DNA of 64,000 bases from contig NZ_CP024160.1 of NCBI RefSeq assembly GCF_002736145.1, positions 1,302,001-1,366,000 of the forward strand, read 5' to 3'. A program made the position numbers and the translations under genes. Positions within the stretch are counted from its first letter, which is position 1; each line of letters starts with the position of its first letter. The notes under the pieces were generated by a model. That model did not search any database. It saw only the letters and a list, made by a program, of their open reading frames with translations, and had not been told where the DNA came from. The DNA is from Collinsella aerofaciens. Its GTDB lineage: Bacteria > Actinomycetota > Coriobacteriia > Coriobacteriales > Coriobacteriaceae. Positions 9,046 to 16,215 of the stretch are shown in pieces.

Positions 9046-9131
9046 GACGGCAGCCCAAGTTGTAGCTGGCTGGGCAGCGCCGTTGCTTGGATTAAGGGGT
9101 CAACGCCTTAGCGGCGGCGACCCCTTTTACG
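9046..9131 (+). ncRNA. Candidate antisense RNA (antitoxin) convergent with the small peptide gene
   Basis: A predicted 85-nt transcript from the promoter at 9011-9039 to the bidirectional terminator. It has no start codon with a ribosome-binding site. Its 3-prime part overlaps the last codons and terminator of the 41-residue peptide mRNA on the other strand, so the two RNAs would be complementary there. The first 20 bases after TAGAAT (ending in ACGGCAG) resemble those of the opposing transcript. Confidence 0.45.
9094..9128. terminator. Bidirectional terminator shared by peptide gene and small RNA
   Basis: AAGGGGTC pairs with GACCCCTT around a 17-base loop that itself contains GCC/GGC pairing. 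It is followed by TTTTA on the plus strand and by AATCC after the A/T flank on the minus strand. The peptide stop codon (9110-9108) lies inside the loop. Confidence 0.65.
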
Positions 9132-9233
9132 TTGCTTCGAACGTTGCTTGAGTGCCTCGGAAAGCCCGACGAGCGCCGTGAAGAACGAGACCAAAGCGGT
9201 CAGAAGTCTCACGAAATCAATCAGATCGGTCAT
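9108..9233 (-). CDS. 41-residue hydrophobic basic peptide, candidate type I toxin
   Basis: Read on the minus strand from ATG 9233, which follows GGGAGGTG at the right distance (an ATG six bases earlier is too close to it). The product starts MTDLIDFVRLLTALVSFF, continues as one hydrophobic helix to about residue 24, and ends with a strongly basic tail (KQRSKQRKRGRRR). A single short membrane helix with a charged tail is typical of type I toxins of the Fst/TisB/holin-like kind. A convergent small RNA with a shared terminator supports this. Too short for most gene callers. It could instead be a small membrane regulator of a neighbouring gene. I do not recognise a specific family. Confidence 0.6.
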   Translation of the reverse strand: MTDLIDFVRLLTALVSFFTALVGLSEALKQRSKQRKRGRRR

Positions 9234-9297
9234 GGGCATCACCTCCCATCAGATGGAGGGCGTTGCCCGGCACATGGAACTGCCGTCAACGATACCG

Positions 9298-9340
9298 ATT
9301 CTACCAGAGCCTAGTTATATATACGAATATATGTTCGTAT
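9298..9340 (-). promoter_or_regulatory. Promoter and palindrome upstream of the small peptide gene
   Basis: On the minus strand TAGAAT (9303-9298) is a good -10. The -35 region is weak (TTCGTA with an 18-base spacer) and lies inside a palindrome ATACGAA-N6-TTCGTAT at 9321-9340 that could bind a repressor or activator. The 5-prime leader would be about 58 bases. Confidence 0.45.
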
Positions 9341-9358
9341 TCCAAGCACACAGACCCC

Positions 9359-9386
9359 TGTGGCAAAGGGGCTGTCCCTTTGTCAC
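9359..9386. repeat. Short REP-like hairpin, right flank; also 3-prime end of the HAD gene
   Basis: TGTGGCAAAGGGGCTGTCCC plus TTTGTCAC, the inverted partner of 8964-8990. It begins one base after the HAD stop codon and could also act as that gene's 3-prime stabilising hairpin. Confidence 0.7.
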
Positions 9387-10244
9387 TTATTCGATGATGG
9401 TGCGGGAGTTTTGCTTGTGCATGGTGGCGAGCATGTGTTTGGGGACGGCGTGGACCATGCAACTGCCGATAGTCGCGTTCGCGGCAGCCTTGGCTGCATC
9501 GCTTGCGTTTTTGGTCGCGTAGCTGTGACGGAAGCGCTTGAGCATGGCGATGTCGTTGCCGCCGTCTCCATAGACCGCGACCTCGTCCTCGGCAATGCCG
9601 TAGTAACCCGCCAGCCAGGCCACGCTCTCGCCCTTGTTACACGCCACGTCCGTGATCTCGAACATCACCGGATCGAACGGCGCGTTGACCACACGGTCCG
9701 AGCGCTCGGCAAGATACGCCTTAAGATCACGCTCCAGCTCGGGCGAGGTCACGCGACAGTTGATCTTGCACACATCGTGGCGCAGGATGTCACCGATCGA
9801 CTGGTCGAAGTACTGTTCCTCGTGGTACCCGCCACGCGCACGCATGCCGCGCATCACGATGCGCTTGATAGGGCTGTCTTTTTTAAAGCCCGCCTGATGC
9901 ATCTCGAACGAACCGCTCGAGTACATGCCATCGGGTGTGGAGCAGTCAAAACAGATATCCGGAAACTCCTTGAGCAGCTCCTCGGTGATCTGAGGGTCGA
10001 TGGTCCAGGTCTTGAGCACCTCGCCATGGCTGTCGCGCACGATGGATCCATTGGAGCAGCAGGCGTCAAGCGCCAGGCCCGTAAAGCCATGCTCGCCGAT
10101 CGGCAACGTCGAGCGTCCAGTCGCGGGAACCACGTGGAGTCCGGCCTCGGTCAGCTCGCGAATGGCACGGCGGATGGTCCCATCTGCCTCGTGTAGGGCG
10201 TTCAGCAGCGTTCCGTCTAAGTCACTCGCAAACATCTTGATCAT
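9387..10244 (-). CDS. Cof-type HAD-IIB hydrolase (sugar phosphatase-like)
   Basis: From ATG 10244 the protein is 285 residues. Motif I is DLDGTLL near the N terminus, motif II the ATGRS segment, and motif IV GDGGNDIAML near residue 240, with the cap domain between as in Cof-type (HAD-IIB) phosphatases, which dephosphorylate sugar phosphates, FMN or similar small molecules. Two in-frame ATGs (10250, 10244) are possible; the second has better spacing from AGAGAGG. The ribosome-binding site and the first ATG lie in one arm of a perfect 21-bp inverted repeat, so translation could be blocked by RNA structure. Substrate unknown. Confidence 0.88.
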   Translation of the reverse strand: MIKMFASDLDGTLLNALHEADGTIRRAIRELTEAGLHVVPATGRSTLPIGEHGFTGLALDACCSNGSIVRDSHGEVLKTWTIDPQITEELLKEFPDICFDCSTPDGMYSSGSFEMHQAGFKKDSPIKRIVMRGMRARGGYHEEQYFDQSIGDILRHDVCKINCRVTSPELERDLKAYLAERSDRVVNAPFDPVMFEITDVACNKGESVAWLAGYYGIAEDEVAVYGDGGNDIAMLKRFRHSYATKNASDAAKAAANATIGSCMVHAVPKHMLATMHKQNSRTIIE

Positions 10245-10298
10245 GGGCATGCCTCTCTTTCGTCTGCACGATATTGTAGACGAAAGAGAGGCATGCCC
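10245..10298 (-). promoter_or_regulatory. Perfect 21-bp inverted repeat occluding the HAD ribosome-binding site
   Basis: Arms 10245-10265 and 10278-10298 are exact reverse complements with a 12-base loop. On the minus-strand mRNA the 3-prime arm contains AAAGAGAGG and ends directly against the AUG at 10244. No T tract follows, so it does not look like an ordinary terminator. Confidence 0.75.
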
Positions 10299-10359
10299 AA
10301 ACAATGCCGTCCCGGCGCGGCGGGCCACCGCCTCCGCAAATTCACGGTGCCCCAGCGCG

Positions 10360-11592
10360 TCAAGACAATCGCCGCAAGCGACTTTTCAGCCGATAAAACA
10401 GCGCCGTCGTCAGCGCCAGCACCGCCAACATGCCTGCGAATACAATCGCCGGTGTCCATCGATCATATGCAGCCCCGTACGTCAATTGGCCGATAGGTAT
10501 TGCACAGGAAAGGACTGTGTAAACGACCGAAAGCACTTTTCCGCAGAGCTCAGTCGGCGCTGCCCGCTGAACAAACGCGATGATTTCAACCGACGCAATG
10601 CTTGCCCACACCATGACCCATGCCGAACCAACCGCAAACACGGTGAACATGCATGCATCTGCGCCGAACAGTAGCGTGACAATGATCGGTGCGACTCCAA
10701 AACAGATCATCGCAACATATCGACATATGCCATTGAAAGAAAAGCGATGCGGCCAAATGCCGACCAAGCCACTGCCGGCAAGACCACCCAAGCCCATAGC
10801 AACCTCAACTATCCCAACGCAGGACGATTGCATGCCGAGATGCTTTGTAACAATAATGGGAGCGCCAATCGTTAGCCCAACCAACGCAAGGTTCAAAACG
10901 GCCGCAAGCAAAATCACAGCGACCAATGATGCATTTTGCAACAGATACCGAATCGACTCCCGAAAATCGTTTCGGCATGTCGTGCGAGTCGCGCCGTCTC
11001 CCATCGTTTCAGATGAGGCATTTTGCTTGAGTGCGACCCCAAACAAGAGAGCTGAAATCGCAAACGCCACCGACGCGGTTGTGCAAAGAGTATCGATACC
11101 AAAGCACCCATAGACTGCCGTCCCGACCACAGGGCCCAAGATATTGCTCACCATGGTCATCTGCGAAACCAATGCAGTGGCCCGCTCAACCTTCTCTTCA
11201 CCCGCCATACGCACCGTCTCAATTTGGAGCATTGGCTTCAGCAGCGATTGAACACCATATTGAACACAAAGTATCGCTACTACGACGACCGCAAGAGGCA
11301 ACGAGCGCTTCATGGGGATAGACAGCAGCGATGCAGTCATCAGAGCAATGCCAAGGGCCACGAGGACCTCGCGATGTCTTCCCCTATCCGCCAAGATTCC
11401 GCCAACCGGAGTTGCGAGTACGCCGGGTATGAACGCCGTCGCCACGACGACGCCATATAACGTTGACGATCCACTGCAATCGAACAAGTAAAGTGGATAC
11501 GCAAAGCACAGCGCCGACAGCATCGCATACGTGCACAGCTGCGCAACAAGAAGGCCAAAAAGCCTGATAGGTCGCACTGTTTTTTGCGTCAA
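10360..11592 (-). CDS. MFS family efflux transporter
   Basis: 410 residues, about 12 membrane segments in two halves, with the loop 2-3 motif region GGILADRGRHREVLVALG typical of major facilitator drug exporters. The TTG at 11592 follows GGAGGAG by ten bases; an ATG at 11613 is in frame but has no ribosome-binding site, so I prefer TTG. The gene is downstream of a TetR regulator on the same strand, and two related palindromes lie between the TetR stop and this start, so expression is probably induced when the TetR protein binds its ligand. The exported compound is unknown. Confidence 0.85.
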   Translation of the reverse strand: MTQKTVRPIRLFGLLVAQLCTYAMLSALCFAYPLYLFDCSGSSTLYGVVVATAFIPGVLATPVGGILADRGRHREVLVALGIALMTASLLSIPMKRSLPLAVVVVAILCVQYGVQSLLKPMLQIETVRMAGEEKVERATALVSQMTMVSNILGPVVGTAVYGCFGIDTLCTTASVAFAISALLFGVALKQNASSETMGDGATRTTCRNDFRESIRYLLQNASLVAVILLAAVLNLALVGLTIGAPIIVTKHLGMQSSCVGIVEVAMGLGGLAGSGLVGIWPHRFSFNGICRYVAMICFGVAPIIVTLLFGADACMFTVFAVGSAWVMVWASIASVEIIAFVQRAAPTELCGKVLSVVYTVLSCAIPIGQLTYGAAYDRWTPAIVFAGMLAVLALTTALFYRLKSRLRRLS

Positions 11593-11635
11593 CGAGACGC
11601 TACTCCTCCGCATTCCAGCTATAAGCCAACCCCCT

Positions 11636-11719
11636 ATACATACCACTAGTATGTATTTAATGACTTGAAAAGGGCAGCCGTGGCTACCCTCACAAATCAA
11701 TTACATACCGTTAGTATCT
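11636..11719 (-). promoter_or_regulatory. Pair of TetR-type operators before the MFS gene
   Basis: ATACATAC-CACTA-GTATGTAT (11636-11656) and ACATAC-CGTTA-GTATCT (11703-11719) share the pattern ACATACCrytAGTATnT. They lie 44 to 111 bases upstream of the MFS start and directly after the TetR stop, which fits repression of the exporter by the adjacent TetR protein. Confidence 0.7.
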
Positions 11720-11722
11720 ATA

Positions 11723-12385
11723 TTACCACCTGGCGCGGTCCCATACGTCCCAAATCTGCGCCGTTGTCTGGAGCACTTCCTCGCCCAAATCGAGTCCCAC
11801 CGCAGAGGCCATCTGCGCCAAACATTGAGCGCGAGCGAGCATTCGATCCTTGGGCTCGAGCGGACGAAACAGTGGCAGCAACCAGAGATTCGCCAGCAAC
11901 GATACGGCCTCTGCCGCTTCGCGCGGGCATTCGCACGCAATGGATCCGTCGGTGATGCCCTCCTCGATCACCGGCAAGAGATAGCCATCGGCCGACTCGT
12001 CAAATGAGCCCTGATACTGCATCGCCAGTAGACGCGAGCTTTTTACCGGATCTGCTGCAGGACGCATACGTGCCCATAGCTCAATTTGCGGAACAACGGA
12101 CTCGGGAGCGTAAAGCCTTTTTAGCTTTTGGGCGCCGGTCATATTACCGACGCCAAGCATCGAGCGACGGTGCTCAACAATCGGAGTCATCGCCCGATCA
12201 AACGCGGCGTTGAAAATCTCTTCTTTGCTCTTAAAGTGATGATAGACAGCGCCCTTGGTCATGCCATCGAGACGGTCAACGATATCTTGAATGCTCGTCC
12301 CCTCATAACCCTGTGCACAGAATAGCTCCAGTGCCGCGTCGAGAATCTTCGCGACCGTCTCCTCGGGATATTTATTGCGACCCAT
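11723..12385 (-). CDS. TetR family regulator of the MFS exporter
   Basis: 220 residues from ATG 12385. The N-terminal helix-turn-helix is classic (IQDIVDRLDGMTKGAVYHHF), with the common K-GAVYHHFKSKEE helix. The C-terminal ligand domain is helical and unlike the other TetR protein in the window. Palindromic operators follow the stop codon, in front of the MFS gene. No copy of the palindrome lies before this gene, so autoregulation is not evident. The ligand is unknown. Confidence 0.88.
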   Translation of the reverse strand: MGRNKYPEETVAKILDAALELFCAQGYEGTSIQDIVDRLDGMTKGAVYHHFKSKEEIFNAAFDRAMTPIVEHRRSMLGVGNMTGAQKLKRLYAPESVVPQIELWARMRPAADPVKSSRLLAMQYQGSFDESADGYLLPVIEEGITDGSIACECPREAAEAVSLLANLWLLPLFRPLEPKDRMLARAQCLAQMASAVGLDLGEEVLQTTAQIWDVWDRARW

Positions 12386-12459
12386 AATCCGTCCATCCGC
12401 AACACAAGCCTTATGCCTCACTGCAGTATTTTAACGTTGCAGATGACAGACGGTCGGCC

Positions 12460-12798
12460 CTACACCGCGGCGGGGCCGTGTTCGCCGGTACGGATGCGGA
12501 TAACTTCCTCGACCGGCTCGACCCAAATCTTGCCGTCTCCGACGGCGCCGGTGCGGGCAGCGTTGCAGATGATGTCGACAATGCCGTCGACGTGCTCATC
12601 GGCGCAGATAAGGGTGAACTGCACCTTAGGGATCGTGTTGACAAGCAGTTCGTTGCCGCGCACGTATTCCTTCCAGCCATGCTGTGCGCCGCAGCCCTGA
12701 ACCTGGTTGATAGTCATACCGCGAACATCAGCGGCAAACAGCGCGTCTTTAAGAACCTCAAGCTTCTCCTGGCGCACAATAGCCGTGATCTTTTTCAT
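12460..12798 (-). CDS. glnB: PII nitrogen regulatory protein lacking the uridylylation tyrosine
   Basis: 112 residues, full length for PII. It keeps the N-terminal MKKITAIVRQEKLEVLKDAL strand-helix, the C-loop VGDGKIWV and the terminal R-x-RTGE. The T-loop reads GCGAQHGWKEYVRGNELLVN. Aligned with E. coli GlnB (ELYRGAEY) the uridylylated Tyr51 is replaced by Leu, so control by GlnD uridylylation is unlikely; response to ATP/ADP and 2-oxoglutarate may suffice. It lies downstream of the ammonium transporter, as GlnK-type proteins do, and probably blocks that channel when ammonium is plentiful. Confidence 0.93.
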   Translation of the reverse strand: MKKITAIVRQEKLEVLKDALFAADVRGMTINQVQGCGAQHGWKEYVRGNELLVNTIPKVQFTLICADEHVDGIVDIICNAARTGAVGDGKIWVEPVEEVIRIRTGEHGPAAV

Positions 12799-12846
12799 AA
12801 TGAATTCCTCTCAATAATCAACGTATCCCTTTACATGAGACGCGGG

Positions 12847-12926
12847 TTTCCCAGGTGCCGCAGATTGGGTTTAAAGAGGAGCGCCGCGTACTTATGTTTG
12901 AAACCCAAGGTGCGGTGCCTGGGGAA
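12847..12926 (-). promoter_or_regulatory. Long hairpin between amt and glnB
   Basis: Arms 12850-12872 and 12901-12923 pair over 23 positions with a few mismatches around a 28-base loop. It sits in the 132-base gap of the amt-glnB operon and could be a partial terminator or an RNA-stability element that sets the ratio of the two products. Confidence 0.5.
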
Positions 12927-12930
12927 GCCG

Positions 12931-14208
12931 CTAGTCAAGTCCCGAGAAGGAGGGATATGCGCTCTCACCGTGCTGACTCGCATCCAAGCCCAGCGCCTCG
13001 TCGGCCTCGTCCACGCGCAGACTGCCGTGGAACAGCGCCTTGACCACCGCGGCGATCACCAAGTCGAGCACCAGCACAATAACGACCGTCACCACAATGC
13101 CCAGAATCTGCGAGACGAGCAGCGACACGTCGCCCGTGTAGAACAGGCCGCCCTTATCGGTCCACGAAAGCTCCGGCACGCAGAACAGACCCGTGAGCAC
13201 GCCGCCCAAGATGCCGCCGATACCGTGGCAACCGAACGCGTCGAGCGCATCGTCGTAGCCAAACTTGGTCTTAAGATGGCTGATGGCCAGGTAGCAGACG
13301 GGAGACACGATCAAGCCCATGGCCAGCGCCGCCCACGGCTCGACAAAGCCCGCGCCCGGCGTGACCACCACAAGGCCCGCAACCAGACCGGTGCTGGCGC
13401 CCACCAGCGTGGGGCTGCCGGTATGCACGCGCTCGACGGCAAGCCACGAGACCATGCCCGCCGCGCTGGCGGTCACGGTGTTGAGGATGGCGAGCGCCGC
13501 CACGGCGTCGGCCTTAAACTCGCTGCCGCCGTTAAAGCCAAACCAGCCAAACCAAAGCAGGCCGGCGCCCAGCGCCACAAACGGCACGTTATGCGGACGG
13601 TAGCTCACCATGCCAAAGCCGCGACGACGGCCGAGCATTAAGCAGAGAATCAGGCCCGTGAGACCGGACGAAATGTGTACCACGTCGCCGCCGGCAAAGT
13701 CGAGCGCGCCGATGATGTCGCCGATAAAGGAACCATCGCCGCCCCAAACCATGTGGGCGAGCGGCGCATAGACCACGAGCAGCCAAATGCCCAGGAAGGC
13801 CGTCATGGCACCAAACTTAACGCGGCCTGCCAGACTGCCCGTAACGATAGCGGCGGTGATCATGGCAAACGCCATCTGGAAGGCGATGTTGATGATCTGA
13901 GGGTAGACGGCACCATCCGCAGCATTGCCCTCGGCCGCCTGCAGCACCTGGTTGAGCACCGGCAGGCACAGCAGCTGGTCAAAGCCGCCAATAAACGGAC
14001 TCGAGCCGTCGCCGCCGTAGGCCAGCGACCAGCCGGCAACAATCCACAGCACGCCCACCAAGCCAATGACTCCAAAGCACATAAGCATGGTGTTGATGAC
14101 ATTTTTGCGTCTAGACAGACCGCCATAGAAAAACGCCAGGCCCGGTGTCATTAAAAACACGAGCATGGTGCAGATGAGCATAAACGTTGTCGATCCCGTA
14201 TCGTACAT
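12931..14208 (-). CDS. amt: Ammonium transporter
   Basis: 425 residues with 11 expected membrane segments; MTPGLAFFYGGLSRRKN near residue 20 and DFAGGDVVHISSG are Amt signatures, and the twin His region is present (FGCHGIGGILGG). It forms the trimeric channel for ammonium uptake in the membrane. The ATG at 14208 follows AAGGGGGAG, better than the in-frame start 57 bases upstream. It is operonic with glnB, the usual arrangement in which PII plugs the channel. Confidence 0.95.
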   Translation of the reverse strand: MYDTGSTTFMLICTMLVFLMTPGLAFFYGGLSRRKNVINTMLMCFGVIGLVGVLWIVAGWSLAYGGDGSSPFIGGFDQLLCLPVLNQVLQAAEGNAADGAVYPQIINIAFQMAFAMITAAIVTGSLAGRVKFGAMTAFLGIWLLVVYAPLAHMVWGGDGSFIGDIIGALDFAGGDVVHISSGLTGLILCLMLGRRRGFGMVSYRPHNVPFVALGAGLLWFGWFGFNGGSEFKADAVAALAILNTVTASAAGMVSWLAVERVHTGSPTLVGASTGLVAGLVVVTPGAGFVEPWAALAMGLIVSPVCYLAISHLKTKFGYDDALDAFGCHGIGGILGGVLTGLFCVPELSWTDKGGLFYTGDVSLLVSQILGIVVTVVIVLVLDLVIAAVVKALFHGSLRVDEADEALGLDASQHGESAYPSFSGLD

Positions 14209-14406
14209 TCGCTCCCCCTTGGTCGCATGAACGTTGTCGGCGCCCATAATGCGGCCGAGGGGCAACTGGTGTAGACCAGATACGGCGCTGTTAAACGCTG
14301 CGTTGTCGAATGGAAACGGTGCCGCAATCTTGGAAACGGCACGGCAACGGGCGCGAAACGAACGGGAAATACGCGAGCAAGGGGGCCGTGAGCGTGCCCG
14401 CCCCGG

Positions 14407-15426
14407 CTAGCGCCGAAACAGCTCGTGGGCGCGGTCGCGGAGATTAGTTGCTCGGATGACGCCCTCGTAGCGATTGATGCGCAGACGCGGGAAGGCGTTA
14501 AAGAAGCGCAGGTCACGACGGCTGAGCGACACACTCGGCACCGGACGGCTCATGCGCTTGCCGGTACGGAGACGGGTGAGCGACGGACGGGGCACGCTCG
14601 GCGCGGCATCGGCCACGCGGCGGGCAGCGAGCGCCAGGCCGCGAGCACCATCCGAGATAAACGTCGGCATCGAAGCCTTCTCGCGCAGGGCATCGAGCGC
14701 CGCGTCGCCCAGCTCGGCCAGCCAAGCGTTAACGGCGCGACCGCGGATATGCGTCTGCGCCACCGAGTCGATCGCCGAATCGGGAATACGTTCGAGCATA
14801 GAGTCGGAGGCATCGGCAAGCGACTCATTGATGCGGTCGGCAAGGTCGGCACGCACACGCTCAAGCTGATCGGACAGGCGGCGCCAGCTGGCCAACGAGC
14901 ACACCGCATCGACCATCATCGCGACCGCGACGATAAAGGCGGACAGCCGCACAATCAGCACCGGCAGATGGCCAAGCAGCCCCAGCAATGCCGGCTCCAC
15001 TAAACGGCAAATACACAACGCACCCAAGCTAAACGCGCAGGCCCAGTACAGGCAGATGCGTCCGTGCAGGTTAAACGGCAGATGCGAGTAATCCCAAAAC
15101 CGGGCACCCGTCGTTTTTTCCAACAGCACGCCCACGCTATATTCGATCACGCTGCATACGAGCGCGGCAGCGACAAACTGGCTCGAGGCGTCTGGGATTC
15201 CACGCAGCAGCAACCAGCACGCGATGCCGCCCGCACCGTAGATGGGACAACACGGCCCTAGCAAAAAGCCGCTGTTGGCAAAACGTCCGTGGTTGAGCAT
15301 GGCACAGACTGTCGACTCCCATACCCAGCCGCAAAAACCGTAGAAGGCAAACGAGAGTACCAGCGCCGAGAGCGGACAGGCGGCAAGCGTCGCGCCGTCA
15401 AATGCCATATCGATCGCGGTTCCCAC
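14407..15426 (-). CDS. Putative ABC transporter permease (CmpB/DUF1113 type)
   Basis: 339 residues. The N-terminal 170 residues carry several membrane segments with GFCGWVWESTVCAMLNHGRF and CPIYGAGG, the pattern of the CmpB (formerly DUF1113) family annotated as putative ABC permease. The C-terminal half is soluble, helical and Arg-rich. It begins three bases after the stop of the HD-domain gene, so the two are one operon. Function of the family is not established. Confidence 0.75.
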   Translation of the reverse strand: MGTAIDMAFDGATLAACPLSALVLSFAFYGFCGWVWESTVCAMLNHGRFANSGFLLGPCCPIYGAGGIACWLLLRGIPDASSQFVAAALVCSVIEYSVGVLLEKTTGARFWDYSHLPFNLHGRICLYWACAFSLGALCICRLVEPALLGLLGHLPVLIVRLSAFIVAVAMMVDAVCSLASWRRLSDQLERVRADLADRINESLADASDSMLERIPDSAIDSVAQTHIRGRAVNAWLAELGDAALDALREKASMPTFISDGARGLALAARRVADAAPSVPRPSLTRLRTGKRMSRPVPSVSLSRRDLRFFNAFPRLRINRYEGVIRATNLRDRAHELFRR

Positions 15427-15429
15427 CGT

Positions 15430-15987
15430 CTACCCACTCCTCTTTTCGTTCGATTCTTTGCTCGAGCCGTCACTCGAGCCCTCGTTCAAATCGTTCGCGC
15501 CGCCTTTGCGCTGTAGACGACCGGCAACCGTCTCGCGCAGCGCGCACCATTTATCGGCCAGGCACACAATCCATGCCTCACGACACGTCGGCGGCACCGG
15601 CACCAGCGGAAACATATGCCGCGCGATAATATTCCGCTCGCGCGACGTCAGCTCAAAATCTTCCTCCGCACGCGCCAGGGCAAAAAACGGGTGACGAAAG
15701 CCATGCAGTCGGTGGCTTGGGTCGGGATCGTGCCAGTCATAGAGAAAGTAATCGTGCAGCAGGGCCCCGCGCAGCAGCGACAAGCGGTCGACCGAGACAC
15801 CGACGCGGCCCAGGCGCTCGGCAAAGGACAGGCTCGCCCGCGCCACCGAGGTCACATGCGTATACACCGTCACATCGCCATGCTGGATAAACTCGCGCGT
15901 CAGGCCCAAGCGGCCCGCTTGGGCCAGCTGGCGGGCAGCATGGTCTACTTCGCACGCGATTTTCTCGGCACGAACGACATCAGACAT
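15430..15987 (-). CDS. HD-domain phosphohydrolase-like protein
   Basis: 185 residues from ATG 15987, which follows GGAAGGAGG. HD-type residues are visible (LLHDYFLYDWHD in the middle, HGFRHPFFA and IIARHMFP further on), the pattern of a metal-dependent phosphohydrolase of small soluble type. It precedes the CmpB-like membrane protein in a two-gene operon. The C terminus is Ser/Glu/Asn-rich and probably disordered. Substrate unknown. Confidence 0.8.
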   Translation of the reverse strand: MSDVVRAEKIACEVDHAARQLAQAGRLGLTREFIQHGDVTVYTHVTSVARASLSFAERLGRVGVSVDRLSLLRGALLHDYFLYDWHDPDPSHRLHGFRHPFFALARAEEDFELTSRERNIIARHMFPLVPVPPTCREAWIVCLADKWCALRETVAGRLQRKGGANDLNEGSSDGSSKESNEKRSG

Positions 15988-16215
15988 GCTGCCTCCTTCC
16001 AGCGACTCACGGCGACAAGCCACAGCCTGTGCACAATCGATAAAAACATCATGGAACATATCAGTATGGCATCGGACAAAACGTTTTGCCCCACCAGTTG
16101 GCGAATTACCGCGCCGCCGTCACATATCAAACGCCAAAATGTGCGAGACTGTCTTGTGCAATTGTGCCGACCAAGGGAGTGCCGGCACACGATTCGCATG
16201 GAGTAACCCACAACG

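Noticed and set aside
9148-9522. 124-codon frame on the plus strand across the toxin candidate
   Set aside because: It runs antisense through the small peptide gene, the palindrome and the HAD gene, and has no ribosome-binding site.
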